A stretch of 37,876 bases of DNA from Mycobacterium sp. (GTDB lineage Bacteria > Actinomycetota > Actinomycetes > Mycobacteriales > Mycobacteriaceae). The notes beneath the pieces were generated by a model. It searched no databases, had not been told where the DNA came from, and was given only the letters and a program-made list of their open reading frames with translations. Within the stretch, counting starts at the first letter, position 1, and each line of letters opens with the position of its first letter. The stretch covers positions 9,832 to 47,707 of the forward strand of contig PLSK01000199.1 of NCBI GenBank assembly GCA_003165155.1, read 5' to 3'. Made by a program: the position numbers and the translations under genes. Of the stretch, positions 27,797 through 35,818 are shown one piece after another.

Positions 27797-27838
27797 ATGG
27801 CGGCGGATGGTTTCTGCGTGGCGAGTCGTCGTTCATGA
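27797..27838 (+). CDS. Putative 13-codon upstream frame coupled to the next gene
   Basis: An ATG at 27797 lies four bases after the strong ribosome binding sequence ggggagga. It opens a short frame, MAADGFCVASRRS, whose TGA (27836-27838) overlaps the ATG (27835) of the membrane-protein gene as ATGA. The membrane gene's own ATG lacks a good binding site, so termination-reinitiation from this leader is plausible. It has no matches I can name and might be only a chance frame. Confidence 0.5.
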   Translation: MAADGFCVASRRS

Positions 27839-28674
27839 GATTCGGCGTCGTTGGTGTCTTGTCCTTCATTGCGGTGTATGTCGCTTCGGTTGTCGTGTAT
27901 GCCATCTCCGGTGTGGTTCATGCTCATCCAGTTACCGATAGCCCGTCGGCGGGCGCTGCGACTACGGTGACCATCGATACCGTCAATCTTGAGTCGAACA
28001 ACAGCGTGCTCCTTGCCAACGTCACCGTTTCACCCGGACCTGCGCTGCTGGATCCGCTAAACCACAAGCTCAAGGAAGACCTCACTGTCGCATTCACATC
28101 CGTGGTAACGCCCAGCACGCGCACGTGGTCCAAGGGCGCGTTCCCCGATGTTTTTCCTATTTCGCTGCCCCTTGCCGGTGACGTCGGGGATTGGCCTTTT
28201 GATAAGTACCGGTCGGGGCCGGTCACCGTCGAACTCTTCCCCGGGGCTGCGCAACTGCCGGAAACAGCCACGGTGACATTCGTCGACCGCCTTCTCGGCT
28301 GGAAAGCCGACACGACTGTCGTGGGCAAAGCCGATTCGCCCGGAGCGTACCAAGTGAATTTGCAGCGAACCTTAAACACCGCGGCGTTTGCTTTAGTCAT
28401 CCTCGGCGTTCTTGTCGCGCTTGCCGGCGTAGCCCTATTCGTCGCGGTTCAGACGGTGCGTGACCGACGACAATTTCAGCCGGCGATGACAACGTGGTAC
28501 GCCGCAATGCTCTTTGCGGTGATGCCGCTGCGACATGCGCTGCCCGATTCGCCGCCATTCGGCTGCTGGATTGATGTCACGATCGTTCTTTGGGTGATCG
28601 TCGTGCTGGTGATCTCGATGATGCTCTACATCTCTTGCTGGTGGCGACACCTGCGACCCGACAAGCCGACCTGA
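27835..28674 (+). CDS. DUF4436-like multi-pass membrane protein (Rv3435c-like)
   Basis: A 279-residue membrane protein of unknown function matching H37Rv Rv3435c. One N-terminal helix (about residues 3-25) is followed by an extracytoplasmic domain of about 150 residues (VTIDTVNLESNNSVLLANV, FPISLPLAGDVGDWPFDKY), then three helices (about 182-204, 215-230, 240-262). The WPFDKY and SGPVTVELF stretches recall the DUF4436 family. A GTG at 27751 would add 28 residues in the same frame, but it has no good binding site, and that region carries a separate 13-codon frame with a strong one. The Rv3434c-like gene begins seven bases after this stop, so the two are co-transcribed. Confidence 0.83.
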   Translation: MRFGVVGVLSFIAVYVASVVVYAISGVVHAHPVTDSPSAGAATTVTIDTVNLESNNSVLLANVTVSPGPALLDPLNHKLKEDLTVAFTSVVTPSTRTWSKGAFPDVFPISLPLAGDVGDWPFDKYRSGPVTVELFPGAAQLPETATVTFVDRLLGWKADTTVVGKADSPGAYQVNLQRTLNTAAFALVILGVLVALAGVALFVAVQTVRDRRQFQPAMTTWYAAMLFAVMPLRHALPDSPPFGCWIDVTIVLWVIVVLVISMMLYISCWWRHLRPDKPT

Positions 28675-28681
28675 CGCGCTC

Positions 28682-29404
28682 GTGGACGCCGTGGTTGATA
28701 CAGCGACACGATTGCGCGGCTTGGCTATCGCGGTGTGGCACTTTGTCTCCGGCGCGCGACTAACGTACTTGTGGTTGCTCGCATTGCTGGTCACGACGCT
28801 TCTTAAGCACAATCTCACTAGGCGGCAGTTGCACACCCTGCTCGTCGACGACTCATCAACCAACATCAAAAATATCATGCACTTGGCATGGGATACGCCG
28901 GCGGTGCTGATGGACAGCATGCTATGGATCGACGGCCGGTACTGGACCCCCTACCTGGTGCTGTTCACCTTGTTCCTTGCGCCGGCCGAACGCTGGCTTG
29001 GCCAGTTACGTTGGCTTACTGTGGGATTGACCTCTCACGTCCTTGCCACCTACATCAGCGAGGGCATCCTCTACGCCGCGATCCGCTACCACGATGCGCC
29101 CAGCCGGCTCATGCATGCCGCCGACATTGGGGTCAGCTACTTCCTGGTCGGCGTGATGGCCGTGCTGACTTACCACATCGCGCGGCCGTGGCGTTGGGGC
29201 TATATCGGGATACTGTTCGTCTTCTTTGGTGTCCTGCTGATCACGACGGACCGCTACGTGCTGAACTTCACCGCGATCGGTCACTTCACCGCGATCCTGA
29301 TCGGCCTGTGTTTCTACCCGATAGCCCGTAAGCGCAGCGAGCCACAATGGAATCCGGCGAAGCTCAAAGCCGCTTTTCGGCGGACTGCCGGCGCGGGCGC
29401 TTAA
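28682..29404 (+). CDS. Rhomboid-like intramembrane protein (Rv3434c-like)
   Basis: A 240-residue multi-pass membrane protein corresponding to H37Rv Rv3434c. About six hydrophobic helices are seen. Two features recall rhomboid proteases: Ser152 in a GxSx motif (DIGVSYFLVG) inside one helix, and His201 in a late helix followed by a small-residue pattern (GHFTAILIG), like the rhomboid Ser-His dyad. A third conserved-looking site is His118 in TSHVLATYISEG. If the dyad is real the protein would be an intramembrane peptidase; many mycobacterial relatives are annotated only as rhomboid-like. The GTG start is seven bases after the upstream stop. The C-terminus is basic and cytoplasmic. Confidence 0.82.
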   Translation: MDAVVDTATRLRGLAIAVWHFVSGARLTYLWLLALLVTTLLKHNLTRRQLHTLLVDDSSTNIKNIMHLAWDTPAVLMDSMLWIDGRYWTPYLVLFTLFLAPAERWLGQLRWLTVGLTSHVLATYISEGILYAAIRYHDAPSRLMHAADIGVSYFLVGVMAVLTYHIARPWRWGYIGILFVFFGVLLITTDRYVLNFTAIGHFTAILIGLCFYPIARKRSEPQWNPAKLKAAFRRTAGAGA

Positions 29405-29438
29405 CGCGCTGGTAATTACCTGCTCATACCGTTGCAGG

Positions 29439-32060
29439 ATGCGACGTACGTCGCCTCGATCGCTGGGGGCCGAAGAGGAATTTCACCTGGTCGACCTCAA
29501 GACACGGCGACTCACGGCGCGTGCGCCCGAACTGCTGGCCGAACTCACCGAGGATTACGTCGCTGAGCTGCAGCGTTGTGTCATCGAGACGAATACCTCG
29601 GTAGTCGATTCCCTCGACGAGCTGCGCAACGAACTGGGCCGTCGCCGCCGGGTCCTGGTCCAAAAAGCCGCCGAACTGGGCATCGGAGTGGTGGCCGCGG
29701 GGGCCGTGCCGCTTTCGGTGCCGGCGGAAATGCAGGTCACCAAGACCGAGCGTTACCGCCAAATGCTTGCCGATTATCAGCTGCTGGCACGCGAGCAGCT
29801 GATCTGCGGCACCCAGGTGCATGTCGGCATCAGCGACCGCGACGAGGCGGTCGCGGTCGCATACCGGGTTGGGCCGTATTTACCGACGCTGCTCGCAATC
29901 TCGGCCAGCTCGCCGTTCGCATCCGACGGCTCGGACACCGGCTACTCGAGCATGCGCACGCTGGTCTGGCAACGCTGGCCGACGACCGGCCCGGCCGCCC
30001 CGGTGCAGTCTGCCGAGAAATACGACGAGCTGGTCAACGACCTGGTGGCCAGCGGAGTCATCAGCGACGCCGGGATGGTTTATTTCGACGTCCGACCGGC
30101 GAGCAGCGTGCCGACGTTGGAGCTGCGGGTCTGCGACAGCTGCCCGTCCGTAGACACCGTCGTGCTGATCGCCGGGCTGTTTCGGGCACTTGTCGAGCGC
30201 GAGATCGAGGCGTTGCGGGCCGGCGTGCCCCCGACCATCTTTTCCCCGGTGCTGGGCCGCGCGGCGTTGTGGCGGGCCGCTCGGTCGGGGCTCGAGGGTG
30301 AACTTGTCGACATCAGCATTCCGGCAGCCAGGCCCGCCGCAGAGGTGGTCACCGAGCTGGTTGATTCGCTGCGCCCGCAACTGGAAGACAGCGGCGACTG
30401 GGAAACCGTCAGCGAATTGTCCCGCGAAGCGCTGCTCGCGGGCACGTCGTCGGCTCGGCAACGGCGGGCGCTGCGCCGCCGCGGCCGGCTCACCGATGTC
30501 GTCGATCAGCTGATCGACGAGACAGCGGGCCGCCAATCGGTCACCGGAGTCGCCGTGGGTGACCACCCGTCTCTGCTGTTTGGTTACCAGCCCGGCAGCG
30601 AGCCCGCCGCCGGCGCTCGCGGCGACCTGGACGCCGCTTATGACGAGGCTGTCGACGCCGACGGTTGCCCGCGAGAGCACTATCGGACGATGCTGGACAC
30701 CATCGCCGGCCTCGGGGTGGCGCAGCTGCGATCCCGGGAAGCAGAAATCGAGCAGGAGCAACGCGCGGACAACGTCACCTTCCGCGTTACCGGTCAAAGC
30801 CGCGCCCAGTTGTTCCCCATCGACCTGGTGCCGCGCATGGTGGCCGCCGCCGAGTGGGCGCAGTTGTCCGAGGGCCTGGCTCAGCGGGCCCGGGCGCTGG
30901 ATGCGTTCCTGCGCGACATTTACGCCGACCAGGCGATCGTCGCCGAGGGGATCATTGATGTGCAGGCCCTCGACCGGGCGCCTGGCTTCCGCTCGACGGG
31001 CCGCGTCGCCGGCAACACGGTGCGCGCGCATATCAGCGGCACCGACCTGGTCTGCGACCGCGCCGGCCATTGGCTGGTGCTGGAAGACAATCTGCGGGTG
31101 CCGTCGGGCGCCGCGTACGCCATCATCAATCGACGGTTGCTGAGCAAGGATCTTCCCGAGCTGCAACCGCCCGCCGCGATCGAGGACGCCGACCGGGCAC
31201 CGGCGATGCTGCTCGAGACGCTGCTCGCGGCGGCGCCGCTGCATAGCTCCGACGACCCCGCCGTGGTGCTGCTGTCTGCCGGCTGGGAAGACTCCGCGTG
31301 GTTCGAGCACACCTTCCTGGCTGAGGAGATGGGCGTCGCCTTGGTGCAGCCGTCGGACCTATCGGTGCGCGACGGGAAGCTTTGGCGCCACATCGGTTCC
31401 AGCGTGCAACGCGTCGACGTCGTCTATGCGCGAATGGACGAGGACATGCTGGTGTCCTCCACCGGGTACGACGGCACCGCGTTGCGGCGGGGACTGCTCA
31501 GCGCGATCGCGGGCGGCAATCTCACCATCGCCAACGCGCTCGCCAACGGCGTGGCCGACGACAAGGCGATCTACGCCTACGTCCCCGAGATGATCGAGTT
31601 CTACCTCGGTGAAAAGCCGAAGCTGGCCCAGATCCCGACCTGGATCTGCGCCGAGCGCGACCAGCGCGACTTCGTGCTGGCCAACCTCGCCGACATGGTG
31701 GTGAAACCTATTGACGGATTGGGTGGCAGCGGTGTGCTGATCGGGCCGGAAGCCTCCGACGCGGCGTTGGCGGCCCGACGACGCGAGTTGGTCACCCAAC
31801 CGGAGCGGTTCATCGCCCAGGAGCTGGTCGCGCTGTCCACCCATCCCACTTTCGACGGTGACGGGATATACCCGCACCACGTCGACCTGCGCGCGTTCGT
31901 GCACTTGCGGGCCACACCGGACGCCTCGGTGTCGGCGCACGTGTTACCCGCCGCGTTGACGCGGGTAGCCAGCCGTGGGTCGCGGATCGTCAACTCGTCG
32001 TCCGGCGGGGGGAGCAAGGTCACCTGGATTCTCACCGCACCGGACGCCGGCGCAGCCTAG
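29439..32060 (+). CDS. GCS2-type carboxylate-amine ligase fused to circularly permuted ATP-grasp
   Basis: An 873-residue two-domain protein. The N-terminal domain (about 8-365) is of the glutamate-cysteine-ligase-2/YbdK type, with LGAEEEFHLVDL, TQVHVGISDRDEAV and LELRVCDSCPSVD. The C-terminal domain (about 400-870) is a circularly permuted type 2 ATP-grasp, with FPIDLVPRMVAAAEWAQL, RARALDAFLRDIY and LVLEDNLRVPSGAAYAI (about 546-562) and the later VVKPIDGLGGSGVLIG (about 753-768). Both domains form amide bonds from a carboxylate, an amine and ATP, so the fusion could make a small peptide in two steps. The ATG at 29439 has only a weak upstream site. The amidotransferase gene follows 22 bases later. 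Substrates are unknown. Confidence 0.9.
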   Translation: MRRTSPRSLGAEEEFHLVDLKTRRLTARAPELLAELTEDYVAELQRCVIETNTSVVDSLDELRNELGRRRRVLVQKAAELGIGVVAAGAVPLSVPAEMQVTKTERYRQMLADYQLLAREQLICGTQVHVGISDRDEAVAVAYRVGPYLPTLLAISASSPFASDGSDTGYSSMRTLVWQRWPTTGPAAPVQSAEKYDELVNDLVASGVISDAGMVYFDVRPASSVPTLELRVCDSCPSVDTVVLIAGLFRALVEREIEALRAGVPPTIFSPVLGRAALWRAARSGLEGELVDISIPAARPAAEVVTELVDSLRPQLEDSGDWETVSELSREALLAGTSSARQRRALRRRGRLTDVVDQLIDETAGRQSVTGVAVGDHPSLLFGYQPGSEPAAGARGDLDAAYDEAVDADGCPREHYRTMLDTIAGLGVAQLRSREAEIEQEQRADNVTFRVTGQSRAQLFPIDLVPRMVAAAEWAQLSEGLAQRARALDAFLRDIYADQAIVAEGIIDVQALDRAPGFRSTGRVAGNTVRAHISGTDLVCDRAGHWLVLEDNLRVPSGAAYAIINRRLLSKDLPELQPPAAIEDADRAPAMLLETLLAAAPLHSSDDPAVVLLSAGWEDSAWFEHTFLAEEMGVALVQPSDLSVRDGKLWRHIGSSVQRVDVVYARMDEDMLVSSTGYDGTALRRGLLSAIAGGNLTIANALANGVADDKAIYAYVPEMIEFYLGEKPKLAQIPTWICAERDQRDFVLANLADMVVKPIDGLGGSGVLIGPEASDAALAARRRELVTQPERFIAQELVALSTHPTFDGDGIYPHHVDLRAFVHLRATPDASVSAHVLPAALTRVASRGSRIVNSSSGGGSKVTWILTAPDAGAA

Positions 32061-32082
32061 ACACTCAACGGAAGCAGGAAAC

Positions 32083-33864
32083 ATGTGCGGTATCTGCGGT
32101 GAGGTGCGCTGGGATGGGCGAGCAGCCGATGTTGGCGCTGTCACCCGGATGACCGGCGTGATGATTTCGCGCGGACCGGATTCCGAAGGCGTGGTGGCCC
32201 ACGGGCCAGTGGCTTTCGGGCATCGGCGGCTGTCCATCATCGACCTTTCCGCCCGCGGCGCCCAACCGATGGTCGATAGCGATCTCGGGTTGACGCTGGT
32301 GTTCAACGGCTGCATCTACAACTACCAGGAGCTGCGCGCCGAACTTGAAGCCGCGGGATACCGCTTCTTCTCAACCGCCGACAGCGAGGTCGTGATCAAG
32401 GGCTTCCACCACTGGGGCGTCCACTGCGTCGAGCGATTCAAGGGGATGTTCGCGTTTGCGATCGCCGATCGCGACTCGGGCGTGGTGACGCTGGCGCGGG
32501 ACCGGTTAGGCATCAAACCGCTGTACCTGGCGTCGGTGCCCGGCCGGCTGCGATTCGCCTCCACGGTGCGGGCGCTGCTCAACGCCGGCGACGTGGACAC
32601 CGAACTTGACCGCTACGCAATCCACCACTACATGACCTTCCACTCCGTGGTGCCCGCACCGCGCACGATTTACCGAGGCGTGCGCAAACTGCCGCCGGCG
32701 ACCGTCCGGGTGATCCAGCCCGACGGTTCGCACACCGACACCGTTTACTGGACACCGGAATTCCGCCGCGACCCGGCCAAGGCGTCCTGGTCGATCGGCG
32801 ACTGGGAAGCCGCGCTGATGGATGCGCTGCGTACTGCCGTGGTACGCCGGATGGTCGCCGATGTCCCCGTCGGCGTGTTGCTTTCGGGCGGCATTGACTC
32901 CTCGCTCGTGGTAGCGCTGCTGGCCGAGCAGGGCCAGCACGGACTGGCCACCTTCAGTATCGGTTTTGACTCGGCCGGCGGGGAATCCGGCGACGAGTAC
33001 TTCTACTCCGACTTGATCGCCAAGACCTTCGACACCGACCACCACCAGATCCATATCGATGCATCGAGGCTGCTGCCCGCGGTGCCGAAAACCATTGCCG
33101 CGATGAGCGAACCGATGGTCAGCCACGACTGCGTGGCCTTCTACCTACTGTCGGAGGAAGTCAGTAAGTCGGTGAAGGTGGTGCAATCGGGACAGGGCGC
33201 TGACGAAATCCTGGCCGGCTACGACTGGTACCCGCCGCTGGCCAATGTTGCCCGCGAGCAGACCACCGAGGCGTACGCCAAGGTGTTCTTCGACCGCGGC
33301 CACGGCGACGTGCTGTCAATCTTGGCGCCCGAGTACGGGATTGACGTCGACGCCAGCCTCGAGTTTGCGACCGCGCACCAGGGGGCGCCCGGTGCCGATT
33401 CCGCGGTGGACGCGGCGCTGCGCCTGGATACCCAGGTCATGCTCGTTGACGATCCGGTCAAACGCGTCGACAACATGACAATGGCGTGGGGGTTGGAGGC
33501 CCGCGTGCCCTTCCTCGACCACGACTTCGTCGAACTGGCCGCCTCCTGCCCGTCCGAGCTGAAGCTGGCATCGGGCGGCAAGGGAGTGCTCAAGGACGCG
33601 TCGCGGGCGCTATTGCCGGCGCAGGTGATCGATCGGACGAAGGGCTACTTCCCGGTGCCCGGCATCCGCCATCTGCACGGCGAGGTGCTCGACATGGTGC
33701 GCGATGCGCTGAGCAACAACGCCGCGCGGAACCGTGGGCTGTATCGCGCCGATACCGTCGATGCACTGCTGGCCGCGCCGAACGAGACCCGGACCACGCT
33801 GGGATCGAATGCGTTGTGGCAACTGGCGGTACTCGAGATGTGGCTGCAGAGCATGGAAGGCTGA
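32083..33864 (+). CDS. Asparagine-synthase-like amidotransferase, AsnO/NAGGN-amidotransferase type
   Basis: A 593-residue class II glutamine amidotransferase joined to an asparagine synthetase domain. The start MCGICGEVRWDG exposes Cys2, the glutaminase nucleophile, and the ATG has aggaa just upstream; the frame remains open upstream inside the previous gene, but that would bury Cys2. The ATP-pyrophosphatase loop is LLSGGIDSS (about 266-274), and VVQSGQGADEILAGYDWYP and RVDNMTMAWGLEARVPFLDH are further synthetase motifs. The overall sequence, especially the first 60 residues, resembles N-acetylglutaminylglutamine amidotransferase more than housekeeping AsnB. It would turn a free carboxylate of the cassette's product into an amide. 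Confidence 0.9.
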   Translation: MCGICGEVRWDGRAADVGAVTRMTGVMISRGPDSEGVVAHGPVAFGHRRLSIIDLSARGAQPMVDSDLGLTLVFNGCIYNYQELRAELEAAGYRFFSTADSEVVIKGFHHWGVHCVERFKGMFAFAIADRDSGVVTLARDRLGIKPLYLASVPGRLRFASTVRALLNAGDVDTELDRYAIHHYMTFHSVVPAPRTIYRGVRKLPPATVRVIQPDGSHTDTVYWTPEFRRDPAKASWSIGDWEAALMDALRTAVVRRMVADVPVGVLLSGGIDSSLVVALLAEQGQHGLATFSIGFDSAGGESGDEYFYSDLIAKTFDTDHHQIHIDASRLLPAVPKTIAAMSEPMVSHDCVAFYLLSEEVSKSVKVVQSGQGADEILAGYDWYPPLANVAREQTTEAYAKVFFDRGHGDVLSILAPEYGIDVDASLEFATAHQGAPGADSAVDAALRLDTQVMLVDDPVKRVDNMTMAWGLEARVPFLDHDFVELAASCPSELKLASGGKGVLKDASRALLPAQVIDRTKGYFPVPGIRHLHGEVLDMVRDALSNNAARNRGLYRADTVDALLAAPNETRTTLGSNALWQLAVLEMWLQSMEG

Positions 33865-33868
33865 GGGC

Positions 33869-35743
33869 ATGGGACAGCAGGTGCGCGCGCTGTACGGCGC
33901 GTCACTGTCCCCGGACGCAACCGCGTTCGCGCACCTCGTCGACGACGGCGGCTATCCGCGCGCGGTGCAGCGCTTTTTACGCGGCCGGCGGGCCAGTTCG
34001 TCGCGGGATGTCGAGCTTCCCGTCGAGGGCCCGGTGTCTCGTGTCATCCACTCCGCGGACGGGCAATGGCTGGCCTGTCAGGTGGCCCCCGATGGGGGCA
34101 CTCGTACCCAGATTTGGCTCGTTACAACCGATCCCGACGACCGGATGGCCTGGCGCGTCGACGGCGACGTGGACGGCACCGCCGCATTGATCGGGTGGGA
34201 TGGCACCCGGGTGGCGGCGATCCTGACCGGTGAAGACGGGGTAGGGCAGTCGTGTCTGATCGATCCGGCCGACGGTCAGCGCACGGTGTTGGACCGCCGG
34301 TCCGGCGGCCGGCTGGTCGACGCCTGGGCCGGCGCGTCGCTGATTCGAGTCGGACCGCGCGGCTACCGGGAAATGATCATGCTGTATGCGCAGACCGAAA
34401 TCGCGCTGCTGCCTTCGGATCCCGGTTCCACGACCGAGGACGGCGTCATCCTCGACGACCACCAACCCCGCCGCATTCGCTACGGGCCGAGCGAGCCGCC
34501 CAAGCTGTACTACCCGGGCGTCAGTGGCGGCGGATATGTCCGCACGCTGCTCCGTAGTGACAACGGCTGCGAGCACGCCCGGCTGGTGGAAGTGACGGCC
34601 ACCGAGGACGGCGTCAGCTACTCAGTGGTGGCTGAGCGCCCTGACTGCGATCTCGATGAGTTCGCTGTCAGTGACGATTTGTCGACCATCGCGTTATTAT
34701 GGAACATCCAGGGGTGCAGCGAATTACAGATCCTCGAATACACCGACAACACGCTGACCGAGCCGATCCCGCTGCCAGGCTTGGTCGCCGGCGAGCTGTC
34801 CATCAGCGCCGGTGGTTCGATGGTCGCGATGACCGTTCAAAGCCCGTCGATGCCGCGAACCGTCGAGCTGGTCGACCCGCGCACCCGGCAATGGCAAAGT
34901 ATCGACCGCGAACCCAGCCGCGGTCCGGTGGCCTCCGGGGCGGCGGCGCGGCCGGTGCCGAAGATGATCACCGCGCGTGATGGGCTGAGCCTGCCCGCCT
35001 GGCTGTACCGGCCGCCGGCCAGTAGTGCTACCTCGGGCGCGGTGATCTACCTGCACGGCGGCCCAGAAGCCCAGGCCCGTCCCGAATACAGCGAGATCTT
35101 TCCGGAGCTGCTCAACGCCGGGATCAGCGTGCTGACGCCGAATGTGCGCGGCTCCAGCGGTTCGGGCCGCACATTCGTGCACGCCGACGACAAGGAAAAG
35201 CGGTTCGCGGCCATCGACGACGTCGCCGACTGTGTGCGCTACCTGGTGGACAACGAGCTGGCCGATCCGAGGCGGATCGCCTGCGCGGGCTGGTCTTACG
35301 GCGGCTTCCTGACCATGGCGGCCATGACGTTTCACCCGGATCTGTTCGCGGCGGGCGTGACCATCTGCGGCATGAGCGACCTGACCACGTTCTACCGCAA
35401 CACCGAGCCCTGGATCGCCGACGCCGCATATCCGAAGTACGGCCATCCGGTCAACGACCGCGAGCTGCTTGAGCAGCTGTCCCCGCTGCGCCGGGTCGAC
35501 GCGTTGGCCGCGCCGTTGCTGGTCGTGCACGGCGCCAACGACACCAACGTGGCGGTCAGCGAGTCGGAGCAGATCGTCGATGCGTTGCGGCGGGCCGGCC
35601 GCGAGGTGCGATACCTGCTGTTCAGCGACGATGGCCACGAGATCGCCAAGCGTGAGAACAGTACGGCGCTGGCAGCGGCGATGAAGGACTGGTTGGCCAG
35701 GGCATTCGACACTGTGGAAAGCCTCGGGACGGCGACGGGATAG
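33869..35743 (+). CDS. Prolyl-oligopeptidase-family (S9) peptidase
   Basis: A 624-residue S9 serine peptidase. The N-terminal part (to about 365) has the uneven beta-propeller pattern of the family; the C-terminal hydrolase domain has Ser476 in GWSYGG, Asp558 in GANDTNV and His590 in DDGHEI, all intact, plus the strand IYLHGGPEAQ. No signal peptide is seen, so it acts in the cytoplasm. The ATG lies four bases after the amidotransferase stop with gaggg in between, so the two are coupled. In a biosynthetic cassette such an enzyme could release, trim or recycle the peptide product. Confidence 0.92.
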   Translation: MGQQVRALYGASLSPDATAFAHLVDDGGYPRAVQRFLRGRRASSSRDVELPVEGPVSRVIHSADGQWLACQVAPDGGTRTQIWLVTTDPDDRMAWRVDGDVDGTAALIGWDGTRVAAILTGEDGVGQSCLIDPADGQRTVLDRRSGGRLVDAWAGASLIRVGPRGYREMIMLYAQTEIALLPSDPGSTTEDGVILDDHQPRRIRYGPSEPPKLYYPGVSGGGYVRTLLRSDNGCEHARLVEVTATEDGVSYSVVAERPDCDLDEFAVSDDLSTIALLWNIQGCSELQILEYTDNTLTEPIPLPGLVAGELSISAGGSMVAMTVQSPSMPRTVELVDPRTRQWQSIDREPSRGPVASGAAARPVPKMITARDGLSLPAWLYRPPASSATSGAVIYLHGGPEAQARPEYSEIFPELLNAGISVLTPNVRGSSGSGRTFVHADDKEKRFAAIDDVADCVRYLVDNELADPRRIACAGWSYGGFLTMAAMTFHPDLFAAGVTICGMSDLTTFYRNTEPWIADAAYPKYGHPVNDRELLEQLSPLRRVDALAAPLLVVHGANDTNVAVSESEQIVDALRRAGREVRYLLFSDDGHEIAKRENSTALAAAMKDWLARAFDTVESLGTATG

Positions 35744-35818
35744 GCCCGAGCGTGGCGCTGACACGTACTGTTGGTTAGCGCGGGCAGGATCGCTGCGAGC
35801 AGAGGAGCATGCGGGCGG

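Noticed and set aside
32083..33864. Housekeeping asparagine synthetase AsnB
   Set aside because: Sequence character and the neighbouring ligase and peptidase fit the AsnO/NAGGN-type amidotransferase better, though the two families are related and a search should confirm.
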